64,000 bases of DNA from Allorhizobium sonneratiae. Lineage in GTDB: Bacteria; Pseudomonadota; Alphaproteobacteria; Rhizobiales; Rhizobiaceae. The notes beneath the pieces were generated by a model, which was not told the DNA's origin, did no database searches, and worked only from the letters and a program-made list of their open reading frames with translations. The translations under genes were made by a program, and so were the position numbers. Positions 8,595-17,685 of this stretch are shown one piece after another. The DNA is taken from the NCBI RefSeq assembly GCF_023700755.1, contig NZ_JAMKOJ010000004.1, forward strand, positions 186,001 through 250,000, written 5' to 3'. Every line of letters begins with the position of its first letter. The first letter of the stretch is position 1.

Positions 8595-9387
8595 AGCCAT
8601 GAGGCAAAAGCCGCGGGCGTTTGGCCGCATGATGGACGTTCCGGGCCTTGCCGCCCTCACCTCCGGCCTAGTCATCCTGCTGGTCTGGGAGCTTGCGGTG
8701 CGGCTCTTTGCCATTCCCTCCTATCTTGTGCCGGCACCTTCGGCGATTGTTGCCGGGTTTTCGGCGGTCGAACCGGCAAGATGGGGCGCGCATATCTGGG
8801 CCACGCTGCATGTGGCGCTGATGGGCTATGCACTCTCCATCGTCATTGCCATACCGCTGGCCATTCTTCTGGTGCGCTCGCCATTTCTGTCGAAGACGCT
8901 TTATCCGCTGCTGGTCGTGGTGCAATCGACGCCGGTGGTGGCGATTGCGCCGATCATCATCGTCGTACTGGGCGCCGGTGATGCGCCGCGCGTGGTGATC
9001 ACCTGTCTCATCACCTTCTTTCCCATGGTGGTTTCCACCGCCACAGGACTGGCGGCGACGCCGCCGGAACTGATCGAGCTGTCGCGCAGCCTGCGCGCCT
9101 CCTCCTTCCGCGAAATGACGCAGATCCGCCTGCCCTTTGCCATTCCCTATATCTTTTCGGCGCTGAAAATCTCGATCACGCTCTCCGTCATTGGCGCGGT
9201 GGTGGCCGAATTCTGCGCGTCAGAGGCCGGGATCGGCTATTTCATCCAGTTTTCCACCTCGATGTTCAAGCTGCCGCAAGCCTGGGCCGGGCTGGTCGTG
9301 CTGGCGGCGATGTCACTTATCCTGTTTCAACTGGTGGCGCTGATCCAGCGGCTGTTCTTTCCCTGGAGCCTGCCGAAACAGACCTGA
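8542..9387 (+). CDS. ABC transporter permease (NitT/TauT type)
   Basis: Inner-membrane permease with about six hydrophobic segments and the EAA-like loop (ELSRSLRASSFREMTQIRLP). The ATG at 8542 (281 aa) has AAGGACAAGG upstream but overlaps the ATPase gene by 53 bp. The ATG at 8599 (262 aa) begins just after the ATPase stop but has a weaker ribosome site. Either gives a normal length. It completes the SBP-ATPase-permease importer. Confidence 0.9.
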   Translation: MSSPPISATSSSSVRQPEAMRQKPRAFGRMMDVPGLAALTSGLVILLVWELAVRLFAIPSYLVPAPSAIVAGFSAVEPARWGAHIWATLHVALMGYALSIVIAIPLAILLVRSPFLSKTLYPLLVVVQSTPVVAIAPIIIVVLGAGDAPRVVITCLITFFPMVVSTATGLAATPPELIELSRSLRASSFREMTQIRLPFAIPYIFSALKISITLSVIGAVVAEFCASEAGIGYFIQFSTSMFKLPQAWAGLVVLAAMSLILFQLVALIQRLFFPWSLPKQT

Positions 9388-9479
9388 TCTCATCCGGAGT
9401 AGAAGCGGTCTGGTTTTGCAAGAACCTGGACATTGCTCCTCAACAGCCGGGCGACCGGCTTCACCCCAAGGAGACTGCA

Positions 9480-10475
9480 ATGAACGCTCAGACCTATGGC
9501 CTTGCCGAACTGAACAAGGAAACCACGATTGGCGGGCTCGGCACCACGGTGGACCGTGAGATCCCCGTGATCGATCTTGCCGATTTCGACAATCGCAAAC
9601 AGGAGATCGCCGATCAATTGTGGCAGGCCTCCACGGAAATCGGTTTCTTTCAGGTCACCAATCACGGCATTGCCGAGGAAGAAATCGATGCCGCCTTCGA
9701 GGCCGCCTGGGGCTTTTTCGAGCTTCCGGCCGAGGTGAAGGGACAATATCCGATGCCGAAGGGCACCAATGCCGGGTGGGAATTCAAGGCGCAGGTCAGA
9801 CCGTCCACCGGCACGCCGGATAACAAGGAAAGCTATCAGATCACCCGGCCCAATATGGACAAACTCTGGCCGAGCGAGGAAGAACTGCCGGGCTTCAAGG
9901 CAAAAATGCTGCGCTTTGAGCGAATGAACTGGGAGCTTGGAATGCGCATCCTCTCCTGCTTCGCCATCAAAATGGGCTTTGCCGAGGATTTCTTCACCAA
10001 GGCGCATGATCCGGCCTCCGATCAGTATCAATCGACGCAGCGGATGATCCATTACATGTCGATGGAAAATGCCAAGCCGGAGGATTTCACCTTCTGGCGG
10101 GCGGGCGCCCATTCCGACTTCGATTGCCTGACCATTCTGCACCAGAAGGAAGGCGAAGGCGGCTTGCAGGTCTGCCCCGGCAAGGATGCCAGCACCGGCG
10201 CCTGGACCGACGTGCCGCCGAAGAAGGGCCATATCACCTGCAATATCGGCGATATGCTGATGCGCTGGTCCGACGATCAGCTGCAATCCACCCTGCATCG
10301 GGTGCGGATGCCGAAACCCGGCGAATATATGGGCCGTCGCCTGTCGCTGCCCTTCTTCTGCCAGGCCAATCGCGATGCCGTCATGCAGGGGCCGCTCGGC
10401 ACCTATGAGCCGATCACGGCGGGCGATTATCTGACCATGCGCATCAACGCCAATTTCAACAAAACCACGATGTAA
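9480..10475 (+). CDS. 2-oxoglutarate/Fe(II)-dependent oxygenase, isopenicillin N synthase-like
   Basis: 331-aa cytoplasmic non-heme iron oxygenase. The N-terminal DIOX_N pattern IPVIDLADFD and EIGFFQVTNHGI is clear. The iron triad is visible as H211, D213 (AHSDFD) and H273 (STLHRVRMP), with the 2-oxoglutarate-binding R287-x-S289 (GRRLSLPFF), so the active site looks intact. It sits between an NMT1-type importer and a LysR gene, 92 bp after the permease, with GGAG just before the ATG. Hydroxylation of an imported heterocycle (thymine 7-hydroxylase belongs to this superfamily) is a reasonable guess but not shown. Confidence 0.85.
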   Translation: MNAQTYGLAELNKETTIGGLGTTVDREIPVIDLADFDNRKQEIADQLWQASTEIGFFQVTNHGIAEEEIDAAFEAAWGFFELPAEVKGQYPMPKGTNAGWEFKAQVRPSTGTPDNKESYQITRPNMDKLWPSEEELPGFKAKMLRFERMNWELGMRILSCFAIKMGFAEDFFTKAHDPASDQYQSTQRMIHYMSMENAKPEDFTFWRAGAHSDFDCLTILHQKEGEGGLQVCPGKDASTGAWTDVPPKKGHITCNIGDMLMRWSDDQLQSTLHRVRMPKPGEYMGRRLSLPFFCQANRDAVMQGPLGTYEPITAGDYLTMRINANFNKTTM

Positions 10476-10500
10476 GATTGATGATGGCAACCGGCAATGC

Positions 10501-10537
10501 CATCGTCAGCGGGGGACGGCATCCCCCGCTGACGATG
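10501..10537 (+). promoter_or_regulatory. Perfect 16-bp inverted repeat before the LysR gene
   Basis: Arms 10501-10516 and 10522-10537 are exactly complementary, with a 5-nt loop (cggca). The GC-rich stem lies 25 bp after the oxygenase stop and ends next to the AGGA ribosome site of the LysR gene. There is no T tract, so it is either a weak terminator/mRNA stabiliser for the oxygenase transcript or a structure that reduces LysR translation. Confidence 0.6.
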
Positions 10538-10546
10538 AGGACGACC

Positions 10547-11449
10547 ATGCTGCACGGACGCGCTTTGCGCTATATCGACGAGGTGGCCCGGCAGGGCTCT
10601 ATCCGCAAGGCGGCCAAGGTGTTGCATGTCGCGCCTTCCGCCATCAATCGCCATATTCTCGATCTGGAGATGGAGCTGGACGCGCCGATCTTCGAGCGGT
10701 TTCCGCGTGGGCTGAAACTGACCAGTTCCGGGGAGCTGCTGATCGCCCATATCCGCGACACCTTGAATGCGCATGAGCGGATGCGCACGCAGATCCAGGC
10801 TTTGCGGGGCCTGAGCCGCGGCGCGGTGTCGGTTGCGACCATGGCGACGCTGGCGGCGGGGCTGCTGGCCGATATTGCCCGCGCCTATCGTGAGGCCGTG
10901 CCGCAGATCAGCCTGTCGGTGGTGGTCAGCGACCGGGCGGGCGTTGCCGATCTCGTCGCCTCCGGCGAGGCGGATCTGGCGATTGCCTACAATCTGCCCG
11001 AGGATAACCGTCTGCAACGGGCGGGCGAATTTCACCATCGCCTCGGCGCGGTCATGGCCCCCGATCACCCGCTTGCCGGGCGCAAAAGCCTGCGCATCTC
11101 CGATTGTCTGGCCTATCCGCTGGTGCTGGCCGACCGGCGGCTGTCGCTGCGCGAAGTGGTGGAAAATCTTGCTCCCAGCCGCGCCCAGCTTCTGCCGGTG
11201 GTGGAAACCAATTCCATGGAACTGATGAAACAGCTGGCCTATGGCGCACCGCATATCACCTTTCTCAACCGGGTGGATGTCGACCGCGAGCTACGCTCGG
11301 GCGAGCTTGCCTTCGTGCCGCTGTCCGGTTCCGGCGGCGTGCAGCGCCTCAACACCCTGCATCGGGCGCGCGGCTCGCTCTCGCCCGCCGCCAGCCATTT
11401 CCTGCAATTTGCCCAGACGCGGCTGAGCCTCGTTGAGCCACCGGCCTGA
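10547..11449 (+). CDS. LysR-family transcriptional regulator
   Basis: 300-aa regulator with an N-terminal winged HTH (ALRYIDEVARQGSIRKAAKVLHVAPSAINRHI) and a C-terminal periplasmic-binding-fold effector domain. The frame is open from 10478, but the ATG at 10547 places the HTH at the usual distance from the N-terminus and has AGGA six bases upstream. It is codirectional with the importer/oxygenase genes and the amidohydrolase that follows, and probably controls them. Effector unknown. Confidence 0.88.
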   Translation: MLHGRALRYIDEVARQGSIRKAAKVLHVAPSAINRHILDLEMELDAPIFERFPRGLKLTSSGELLIAHIRDTLNAHERMRTQIQALRGLSRGAVSVATMATLAAGLLADIARAYREAVPQISLSVVVSDRAGVADLVASGEADLAIAYNLPEDNRLQRAGEFHHRLGAVMAPDHPLAGRKSLRISDCLAYPLVLADRRLSLREVVENLAPSRAQLLPVVETNSMELMKQLAYGAPHITFLNRVDVDRELRSGELAFVPLSGSGGVQRLNTLHRARGSLSPAASHFLQFAQTRLSLVEPPA

Positions 11450-11471
11450 CAGGCCGCGCCTTTTCTCGAAG

Positions 11472-12887
11472 ATGAATGGAATGAGAGACGTGAACGATCC
11501 GATCGCCCTTCCTGCCGCCGACATGCAGGATTTCGACCGTCTGACCGCCCGGATGAAAGAGAAGGCCCGAGGTCAAGGCCGCCTGAGGCTTGGCCGCGCC
11601 CGCATTCCGGCATCGCTGCTGGAGGCAGGTGTTCCGGCCCATGGCGCGCCGGATGGTGACGGGGCCGTCCTTGTCGATCTCGTCATCGAGGCTGGCCGGT
11701 TTGCCGCAATTTTACCGGCAGGCACAGCAGGCGATGAGGACAGCATCGATCTTGAAGGCCGTCATCTCTGGCCGCTGCTCGTCGATGTTCATACCCATCT
11801 CGACAAGGCACATACGGTCGGACGGGCACCGCCTTCAGGCGGCACTCATGATGGCGCCCGCGCCGCCACCACGGCCGACCGCATCGCCCATTGGCGGCGG
11901 GACGATCTGCTGCGGCGCATGGAATTCGGGCTTCAATCCGCCTATGCCCATGGGGTTGGTGCCATCCGCACCCATCTCGACAGCCATGACGGCCAGGCTG
12001 AAACCACCTGGGCCGCCTTTGCCGAGATGCGTGACCGCTGGCAGGGCCGCATCGCCCTGCAAGGCGTGGGCCTTGTGCCGCTCGATGCCTATGCCACACC
12101 GCATGGGCGCAGGCTCGCCGATCTGATTGCCGATCATGGCGGGTTGATTGGCGGCGTTACCCGTGTTTCCGGCGGCACCCATGCCGAAGGGATGGACGGG
12201 CTGGACGAGTTGCTCGACAGCCTGTTTATCCTCGCAGGCGAGCGGAACCTCGATATCGATCTGCATGTCGATGAAGCCGCAAGGGCCGATGCGCTGCCGC
12301 ATGTGGCAGAGGCCACGCTCCGCCACGGCTATGAAGGCCGGGTCACCTGCGGCCATTGCTGCTCGCTGGCCCTGAAACCGGATGCGGAGATCGACCGGGA
12401 TATCCGGCTTCTCGCCGAGGCGGGCATCACCATCGTTACATTGCCGACGGTCAATCTTTATCTGCAGGATCGGCGCAGCCAGCGCACGCCGCGCTGGCGT
12501 GGCGTCACACCGGTCAAGGAACTCATGGCCGCAGGCATCAGGGTAGCGGTGGCGGGCGATAATTCCCGTGACCCGTTTCACGCCTATGGCGACAATGATA
12601 TGCTCGACACCTGGCGGCAGGCAGTGCGCATCCTGCATCTCGACCATCCCTATGAGGCTGCGCCAGCGCTGGCCGGACCGATACCGGCAGCAATGATGGG
12701 CATCGAGGCGGGTCTTGTTGCAACCGGCCACCGGGCTGACATGATGATCCTGGACGCCTTTACGCTGGATCAGGTCATCGCCCGCCCCCATTCGGACAGG
12801 CTCGTGCTGCGCAGCGGTTTGATGAGCGAGGCACGGCCACCTGCCTATTCATCTCTCTATAATGGAACTGTCAATATTCAATCATAA
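11472..12887 (+). CDS. Cytosine-deaminase-like amidohydrolase
   Basis: About 471 aa metal-dependent hydrolase of the CodA-like amidohydrolase group. Metal-ligand motifs are VDVHTHLDKAHT (HxH), DLHVDEAA, GHCCSLAL and the Asp of VAVAGDNSRDPF, in the family order. Such enzymes deaminate cytosine, isoguanine, creatinine-like or triazine rings. The position after the NMT1 importer, 2-OG oxygenase and LysR supports a role in degrading an imported N-heterocycle. The start may be 11472 or 11481; the open frame reaches back to 11433 into the LysR gene. Confidence 0.8.
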   Translation: MNGMRDVNDPIALPAADMQDFDRLTARMKEKARGQGRLRLGRARIPASLLEAGVPAHGAPDGDGAVLVDLVIEAGRFAAILPAGTAGDEDSIDLEGRHLWPLLVDVHTHLDKAHTVGRAPPSGGTHDGARAATTADRIAHWRRDDLLRRMEFGLQSAYAHGVGAIRTHLDSHDGQAETTWAAFAEMRDRWQGRIALQGVGLVPLDAYATPHGRRLADLIADHGGLIGGVTRVSGGTHAEGMDGLDELLDSLFILAGERNLDIDLHVDEAARADALPHVAEATLRHGYEGRVTCGHCCSLALKPDAEIDRDIRLLAEAGITIVTLPTVNLYLQDRRSQRTPRWRGVTPVKELMAAGIRVAVAGDNSRDPFHAYGDNDMLDTWRQAVRILHLDHPYEAAPALAGPIPAAMMGIEAGLVATGHRADMMILDAFTLDQVIARPHSDRLVLRSGLMSEARPPAYSSLYNGTVNIQS

Positions 12888-12892
12888 GTTAC

Positions 12893-12940
12893 ATTTTGCA
12901 ATGCAAATGCTCTTTTTAAGAATGAATATTTACATATAAT
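12893..12940 (+). promoter_or_regulatory. Candidate promoter/operator of the sugar importer operon
   Basis: In the AT-rich gap after the amidohydrolase, a near-palindrome ATTTTGCAATGCAAAT (12893-12908) precedes a TATAAT hexamer (12935-12940). A good -35 is not obvious. The palindrome could be the operator for the GntR regulator encoded at the operon's end; this is inference from position and symmetry only. Confidence 0.3.
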
Positions 12941-13101
12941 AGTACTTTTGCTAGCGTCACCTCATCTTCTTGCACTGGAGGGTGCGGGAAGCGAAATCGA
13001 CCGGCCGGGCGGCTGACCTGCCCTTGAGCCATGCGATTTCACAATTCAGGAGAGAGGATGATCCGCGCGGCAGGTCCGGCGGATTTCACAGGGAGGACAT
13101 C

Positions 13102-14073
13102 ATGAAAATTCTATCCAGGCTTGCGCTGGCCGCAGGCATGATGGCGCTTGCGTCCACGGCATCCTATGCCGACGGGCTGAAGGGCAAGGTTATCGGCTTT
13201 TCCCAGATCGGCTCCGAATCGGGCTGGCGCGCGGCAGAAACCTCCGTCACCAAGATGGAAGCGGAAAAGCGCGGCGTCGTGCTGAAATTCGCCGATGCGC
13301 AGCAGAAGCAGGAAAACCAGATCAAGGCGATCCGCAGCTTCATTGCCCAGGGCGTCAGCGCCATTCTTCTTGCCCCCGTCGTCGCCACCGGCTGGGATGA
13401 GGTTCTGGGTGAGGCCAAGGACGCGAAAATTCCCGTCGTCCTGCTCGACCGCGGTGTCGATGCGCCGCAGGATCTCTACCTGACCTCGGTCGCTTCCGAC
13501 CAGGTGAAGGAAGGCCGCGTCGCCGGCGACTGGCTGGTGAAAACCGTGGGCGACAAGCCCTGCAATGTGGTCGAGCTGCAGGGCACGGTCGGCTCCACAC
13601 CCGCCATCAACCGCAAGAAGGGTTTTGAAGAGGCCATCGCCGATCATAAGAACATCAAGATCATCCGCAGCCAGACCGGCGATTTCACCCGCTCGCAGGG
13701 CAAGCAGGTGATGGAAGGCTTCCTCAAGGCCGAAAATGGCGGCAAGGACATCTGCGCCATGTTCGCCCATAATGACGACATGGCCGTCGGCGGCATTCAG
13801 GCGATCAAGGATGCCGGTCTGAAGCCGGGTAAGGATATTCTCGTCGTGTCGATCGACTCGGTGCCGGATATCTTCAAGGCGATGATGGCAGGCGAATCCA
13901 ATGCCTCTGTCGAGCTGACGCCGAACATGGCAGGCCCGGCCTTCGATGCGCTGGACGCCTATTTCTCCACCGGCAAGAAGCCGGAGAAGTTCATCATCAC
14001 CGAATCCAAGCTTTATACGCCAGCCGATGACCCGAAGGCCGTCTATGAAGCCAAGAAAGATCTCGGTTACTGA
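13102..14073 (+). CDS. Sugar ABC transporter substrate-binding protein, YtfQ-like
   Basis: 323-aa periplasmic binding protein of the ribose/galactofuranose cluster. The signal peptide MKILSRLALAAGMMALASTASYA is followed by GKVIGFSQIGSESGWRAAET, characteristic of YtfQ (galactofuranose-binding) proteins. Other blocks are KFADAQQKQENQIKAIRSF, AHNDDMAVGGIQAIKDAG and VSIDSVPDIFKAMMAGE. The ATG at 13102 has GGGAGGA upstream; the open frame back to 12970 is non-coding. First gene of an operon with ATPase, two permeases and a GntR regulator, arranged as in ytfQRT-yjfF. Confidence 0.9.
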   Translation: MKILSRLALAAGMMALASTASYADGLKGKVIGFSQIGSESGWRAAETSVTKMEAEKRGVVLKFADAQQKQENQIKAIRSFIAQGVSAILLAPVVATGWDEVLGEAKDAKIPVVLLDRGVDAPQDLYLTSVASDQVKEGRVAGDWLVKTVGDKPCNVVELQGTVGSTPAINRKKGFEEAIADHKNIKIIRSQTGDFTRSQGKQVMEGFLKAENGGKDICAMFAHNDDMAVGGIQAIKDAGLKPGKDILVVSIDSVPDIFKAMMAGESNASVELTPNMAGPAFDALDAYFSTGKKPEKFIITESKLYTPADDPKAVYEAKKDLGY

Positions 14074-14082
14074 TGTCGTCTG

Positions 14083-14134
14083 CGCACCCCTTACCCGTGC
14101 CGGACTGGCAGGTCTGGCAGGGTGAAGGGGTGCG
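14083..14134 (+). terminator. Hairpin between binding-protein and ATPase genes
   Basis: CGCACCCCTT (14083-14092) pairs perfectly with 14125-14134, followed by TTTCTTCT. The 32-nt loop contains further short self-complementarity. The position just after the SBP stop fits partial termination or mRNA protection, which would give more binding protein than ATPase. Confidence 0.5.
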
Positions 14135-14172
14135 TTTCTTCTCATGATAAACGGATGGATGGGGCGGGAGCT

Positions 14173-15708
14173 ATGCAGACTGTCGAAAAGCGCACGCCTT
14201 TTGTGCTGGAAGCGTGCGGCATTACCAAGATTTTCGGCCAGAACCGGGCGCTGGATGGCGTGGATTTCGGCCTGATCCCCGGCGAGGTCCATGCGCTGCT
14301 GGGGGAAAATGGCGCGGGCAAATCAACGCTGATCAAGATCCTGACCGGCGCGGCCCAGCCCGATGGCGGCGCGGTGATGCTGAATGGCGAGGCGATCAGC
14401 CTGCGCGATCCGCTTCAGGCGCAATCCCATGGCATCGGCACGGTCTATCAGGAGGTCAATCTCCTGCCCAACCGCTCCGTCGCCGACAATCTCTTTCTCG
14501 GCCATCAGCCGACCCGCTTCGGCTTCGTGCAGAAGAGCGTCATCGACCGCGAGGCCCGCCGCCTGATGGCGCGATACGGCCTCGATATCGACGTTCAGGC
14601 CGAGCTTGGCACATTTTCCGTGGCGGTGCAGCAACTGGTCGCCATTGCCCGCGCCGTGGAGCTTTCCGGCAAGGTGCTGGTTCTCGACGAACCGACCGCC
14701 AGCCTCGACCAGCAGGAGGTGGACAAGCTGTTCGAGGTGGTGCGCGCCCTGAAAAGCCGGGGGATGGCGATTGTCTTCATCACCCATTTTCTCGATCAGG
14801 TCTTTGCCATTTCCGACCGCGTCACCGTGCTGCGCAACGGAAAACGTGTCGGCACGGAAGCGCTGGATAATCTTACCCGCACCGATCTGGTGCGGATGAT
14901 GCTGGGCAAGGATATCGCCTTCGTGCCCGCCGTCACCGGCATTGAAGAACGGGAGGCCGGGCCGCCGCTGATCGAATTTACCGGCTGCGGCAAGGCAGGC
15001 AAAGTGAAGCCTTTTTCGCTCCGGATCAACCGGGGCGAGGTTGTCGGCGTTGCCGGTCTGCTCGGCTCGGGACGCACCGAAATGGCCCGCATCATGTTCG
15101 GCGCCGATCAGAAGGATTGCGGCGAGGTGAAGATCGGGACAAAGCGGGTCGATATTCACGCGCCCGCCCAGGCCATAGCCCACGGCTTCGGCTTCTGCCC
15201 GGAAGACCGCAAGGCCGAAGGCATTCTTGGCGATCTCTCCGTGCGCGAAAATATCGCCATCGCGCTTCAGGGCAAGCTCGGCTGGTTCAAGGCGCTCAAC
15301 CGCGACGAACAGATGGAGATTGCCGGACGCTTTGCCGAGGAACTGGATATCCGCGCCGCCTCGCTCGATCTGCCGGTCAAGCTTCTGTCCGGCGGCAACC
15401 AGCAGAAGGTCATTCTGGCCCGCTGGCTGGCGACCAATCCCGATTTTCTCATTCTCGATGAGCCGACGCGCGGCATCGATATCGGCGCCCATGCCGAAAT
15501 CGTCCGCACCATCAACCGCCTGCGCGAAGACGGGCTGGCGCTGATGGTGATTTCCTCCGAACTCGACGAGATCGTCGCCTATTCCTCCCGCATCGTGGTG
15601 ATGCGCGACCGGGTCATGGCCGCAGAACTGAGGGGCGACAATGTCAATGCCTCGGTGATCGTGCAGGCCATTGCCGCCCAGCCCGATGGAGAGCCTCATG
15701 CGATTTAA
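14173..15708 (+). CDS. Sugar ABC transporter ATPase with two nucleotide-binding domains, YtfR-like
   Basis: 511-aa tandem ATPase of the RbsA/MglA/YtfR type. The first domain has Walker A GENGAGKSTLIKIL and Walker B VLVLDEPTASLD. The second has LGSGRTEMARIMFG in place of a canonical Walker A, the usual degenerate form, plus LSGGNQQKVILARWL and FLILDEPTRGID. The ATG at 14173 has GGCGGGAG upstream; 14155 and 14122 are earlier in-frame starts. Its end overlaps the next permease by 11 bp. Confidence 0.92.
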   Translation: MQTVEKRTPFVLEACGITKIFGQNRALDGVDFGLIPGEVHALLGENGAGKSTLIKILTGAAQPDGGAVMLNGEAISLRDPLQAQSHGIGTVYQEVNLLPNRSVADNLFLGHQPTRFGFVQKSVIDREARRLMARYGLDIDVQAELGTFSVAVQQLVAIARAVELSGKVLVLDEPTASLDQQEVDKLFEVVRALKSRGMAIVFITHFLDQVFAISDRVTVLRNGKRVGTEALDNLTRTDLVRMMLGKDIAFVPAVTGIEEREAGPPLIEFTGCGKAGKVKPFSLRINRGEVVGVAGLLGSGRTEMARIMFGADQKDCGEVKIGTKRVDIHAPAQAIAHGFGFCPEDRKAEGILGDLSVRENIAIALQGKLGWFKALNRDEQMEIAGRFAEELDIRAASLDLPVKLLSGGNQQKVILARWLATNPDFLILDEPTRGIDIGAHAEIVRTINRLREDGLALMVISSELDEIVAYSSRIVVMRDRVMAAELRGDNVNASVIVQAIAAQPDGEPHAI

Positions 15709-16705
15709 ATCGCTCAAACGCCTGATCACCCCGCAGACCATCGCCCTTGTCGCGGTGCTTTTCATCAACTGGCTGCTGTTTCCCGGCTTTTTCGATGTCG
15801 CCTGGAAACAGGGCCGCCTGTTCGGCAGTCCGATCGACGTGCTCAATCGCGGCGTGCCGGTTGCCATTCTCGCCATCGGCATGGCGGGCGTCATCGCCAC
15901 CAAGGGGGTGGATCTGTCGGTGGGTGCGGTCATGGCCATTTCCGGTGCGGTGGCGGCAAGCCTTGTCGTCTCCGGCCATTCCGGCGCGGTGGCCGTGGTC
16001 GCGGCGCTCACGGCAGGTGCGGCCTGCGGCATCTGGAACGGGCTTCTGGTGGCGCTGCTCGACATTCAGCCGATCGTTGCAACACTCATCCTGATGGTGG
16101 CCGGACGCGGCATTGCCCAGTTGATCACGGAAGGCTCGATCGTCACCTTTTCCAATCCGCTGCTGGTCTTCATCGGCACGGGTTCTTTCCTCGGCATCCC
16201 GATGCCGGTGGTGATTGCCGCCGTGCTGCTCGTTGTCTCCGTGCTGATCGTCCGGCGCACCGCCATCGGCCTCTTCATCGAGGCGGTCGGCGTCAACCGG
16301 GCCGCCGCCAGCCTGGCCGGTATCAGAAGCCGGCTCTTGATTGTTGCCGTCTATGGTTTTTCCGGCATCTGCGCGGCGATTTCCGGCCTGATCGTTGCCG
16401 GTGACATCAAGGGGGCGGATGCCAACAATGCCGGGCTGTGGCTGGAACTCGACGCCATTCTCGCCGTGGTCATCGGCGGCACCTCGCTGCTTGGCGGACG
16501 CTTTTCCATCGGCATGTCGGTGCTGGGAGCGATCATCATCCAGGCGATGAACACGGGCATTCTGGTCTCCGGCTTTCCGCCGGAATTCAACCTCATCGTC
16601 AAGGCGGGCGTCATCATCGTCATCCTGATCATGCAGTCGCCGCTGGCCCTTCAGCTTGTCGAATTTCAAAAGACGACCCGTCGCCTGACCGGAAAACCAT
16701 CATGA
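15698..16705 (+). CDS. Sugar ABC transporter permease, YtfT-like
   Basis: 335-aa multi-spanning inner-membrane protein of the RbsC/YtfT family. Typical blocks are GMAGVIATKGVDLSVGAVMAISG and AVVIGGTSLLGGRFSIGMSVLGA. The ATG at 15698 is preceded by GGAGAG and overlaps the ATPase stop region. It pairs with the second permease, encoded from 16702 with an ATGA stop/start overlap. Confidence 0.9.
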   Translation: MRFKSLKRLITPQTIALVAVLFINWLLFPGFFDVAWKQGRLFGSPIDVLNRGVPVAILAIGMAGVIATKGVDLSVGAVMAISGAVAASLVVSGHSGAVAVVAALTAGAACGIWNGLLVALLDIQPIVATLILMVAGRGIAQLITEGSIVTFSNPLLVFIGTGSFLGIPMPVVIAAVLLVVSVLIVRRTAIGLFIEAVGVNRAAASLAGIRSRLLIVAVYGFSGICAAISGLIVAGDIKGADANNAGLWLELDAILAVVIGGTSLLGGRFSIGMSVLGAIIIQAMNTGILVSGFPPEFNLIVKAGVIIVILIMQSPLALQLVEFQKTTRRLTGKPS

Positions 16706-17685
16706 ACCGCAGTCTTCGTCCGCTTGCCGCCACCGCCGTCATTTTCATTCTGGCCTACAGTCTTGCCATCCTGCAGTTTCCCGGCCTCTGGTCGACACGG
16801 GTGCTGGGCAATTTCCTCACCGACAATGCCTTTCTCGGCATCACCGCCGTCGGCATGACCTTCGTCATCCTCTCAGGCGGCATCGATCTGTCGGTCGGCG
16901 CGGTGATCGGGCTGACCGGCGTTATCGTCGCCGTGCTGATCAGCCGCTATCATGTGCATCCGCTGGCCGCCTTCGCCATTGTGCTGGCCATTGCCGGGCT
17001 TTTCGGCGCGGCCATGGGGGCGGCAATCCATTATCTTCAGGTGCCGCCCTTCATCGTCACGCTGGCGGGCATGTTTCTCGCCCGCGGCACGGCCTCGGTG
17101 ATCACCCAGGACTCGATACCGATCAATGACAGTGTCTATACCGCCCTCAACCGCGCCTATCTGCTGATGCCCGGCGGCGGACGGCTGAGCCTCATCGGCT
17201 GCCTGATGATTGCCGTCTTCCTCATCGGCATTGTCATTGCCCACCGCACCCGCTTCGGCTCCAATGTCTATGCGCTGGGCGGCAATGCGGTCTCGGCAGC
17301 GCTGATGGGCGTGCCGGTGGCGCGCACCACCATTCTCGTCTATACGCTTTCCGGCCTGCTGTCGGGCCTCGCGGGGATCGTGTTTTCCGTCTACACCTCC
17401 GCCGGCTATCCGCTGGCGGCCATCGGGGTGGAGCTGGACGCCATCGGCGCGGTGGTCATCGGCGGCACGCTGCTCACCGGCGGTTACGGTTTCATTGCCG
17501 GCACCTTTATCGGCATCATGCTGCAAGGCCTGGTGCAGACCTATATCATTTTCGACGGCACGCTTTCGAGCTGGTGGACGAAAATCGTCATCGGAGGGCT
17601 GTTGTTCCTGTTCATTCTGTTGCAAAGGCTGGTGTTCTCCGCCTCCTCCTCGCGCCCGAAAGCCATATGGAAACGTAAAGCATGA
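16702..17685 (+). CDS. Sugar ABC transporter permease, YjfF-like
   Basis: 327-aa inner-membrane permease, second half of the galactofuranose-type channel. It shows GMTFVILSGGIDLSVGAVIGLTG and GAVVIGGTLLTGGYGFIAGTFIG, the repeat seen in YjfF/RbsC permeases. Start ATG at 16702 overlaps the previous stop (ATGA). The frame upstream of it is a shadow of the first permease. Its own stop overlaps the GntR start in the same manner. Confidence 0.9.
   Translation: MNRSLRPLAATAVIFILAYSLAILQFPGLWSTRVLGNFLTDNAFLGITAVGMTFVILSGGIDLSVGAVIGLTGVIVAVLISRYHVHPLAAFAIVLAIAGLFGAAMGAAIHYLQVPPFIVTLAGMFLARGTASVITQDSIPINDSVYTALNRAYLLMPGGGRLSLIGCLMIAVFLIGIVIAHRTRFGSNVYALGGNAVSAALMGVPVARTTILVYTLSGLLSGLAGIVFSVYTSAGYPLAAIGVELDAIGAVVIGGTLLTGGYGFIAGTFIGIMLQGLVQTYIIFDGTLSSWWTKIVIGGLLFLFILLQRLVFSASSSRPKAIWKRKA

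Noticed and set aside
7242-8714. 490-codon minus-strand frame opposite the NitT/TauT ATPase
   Set aside because: Opposite an ABC ATPase with all motifs intact; its translation is shadow-like.
14323-16065. 580-codon open frame on the minus strand over the sugar ATPase and permease genes
   Set aside because: It is rich in His/Gln/Asp in the pattern of an antisense shadow, has no recognisable domain, and the plus-strand genes are unmistakable.
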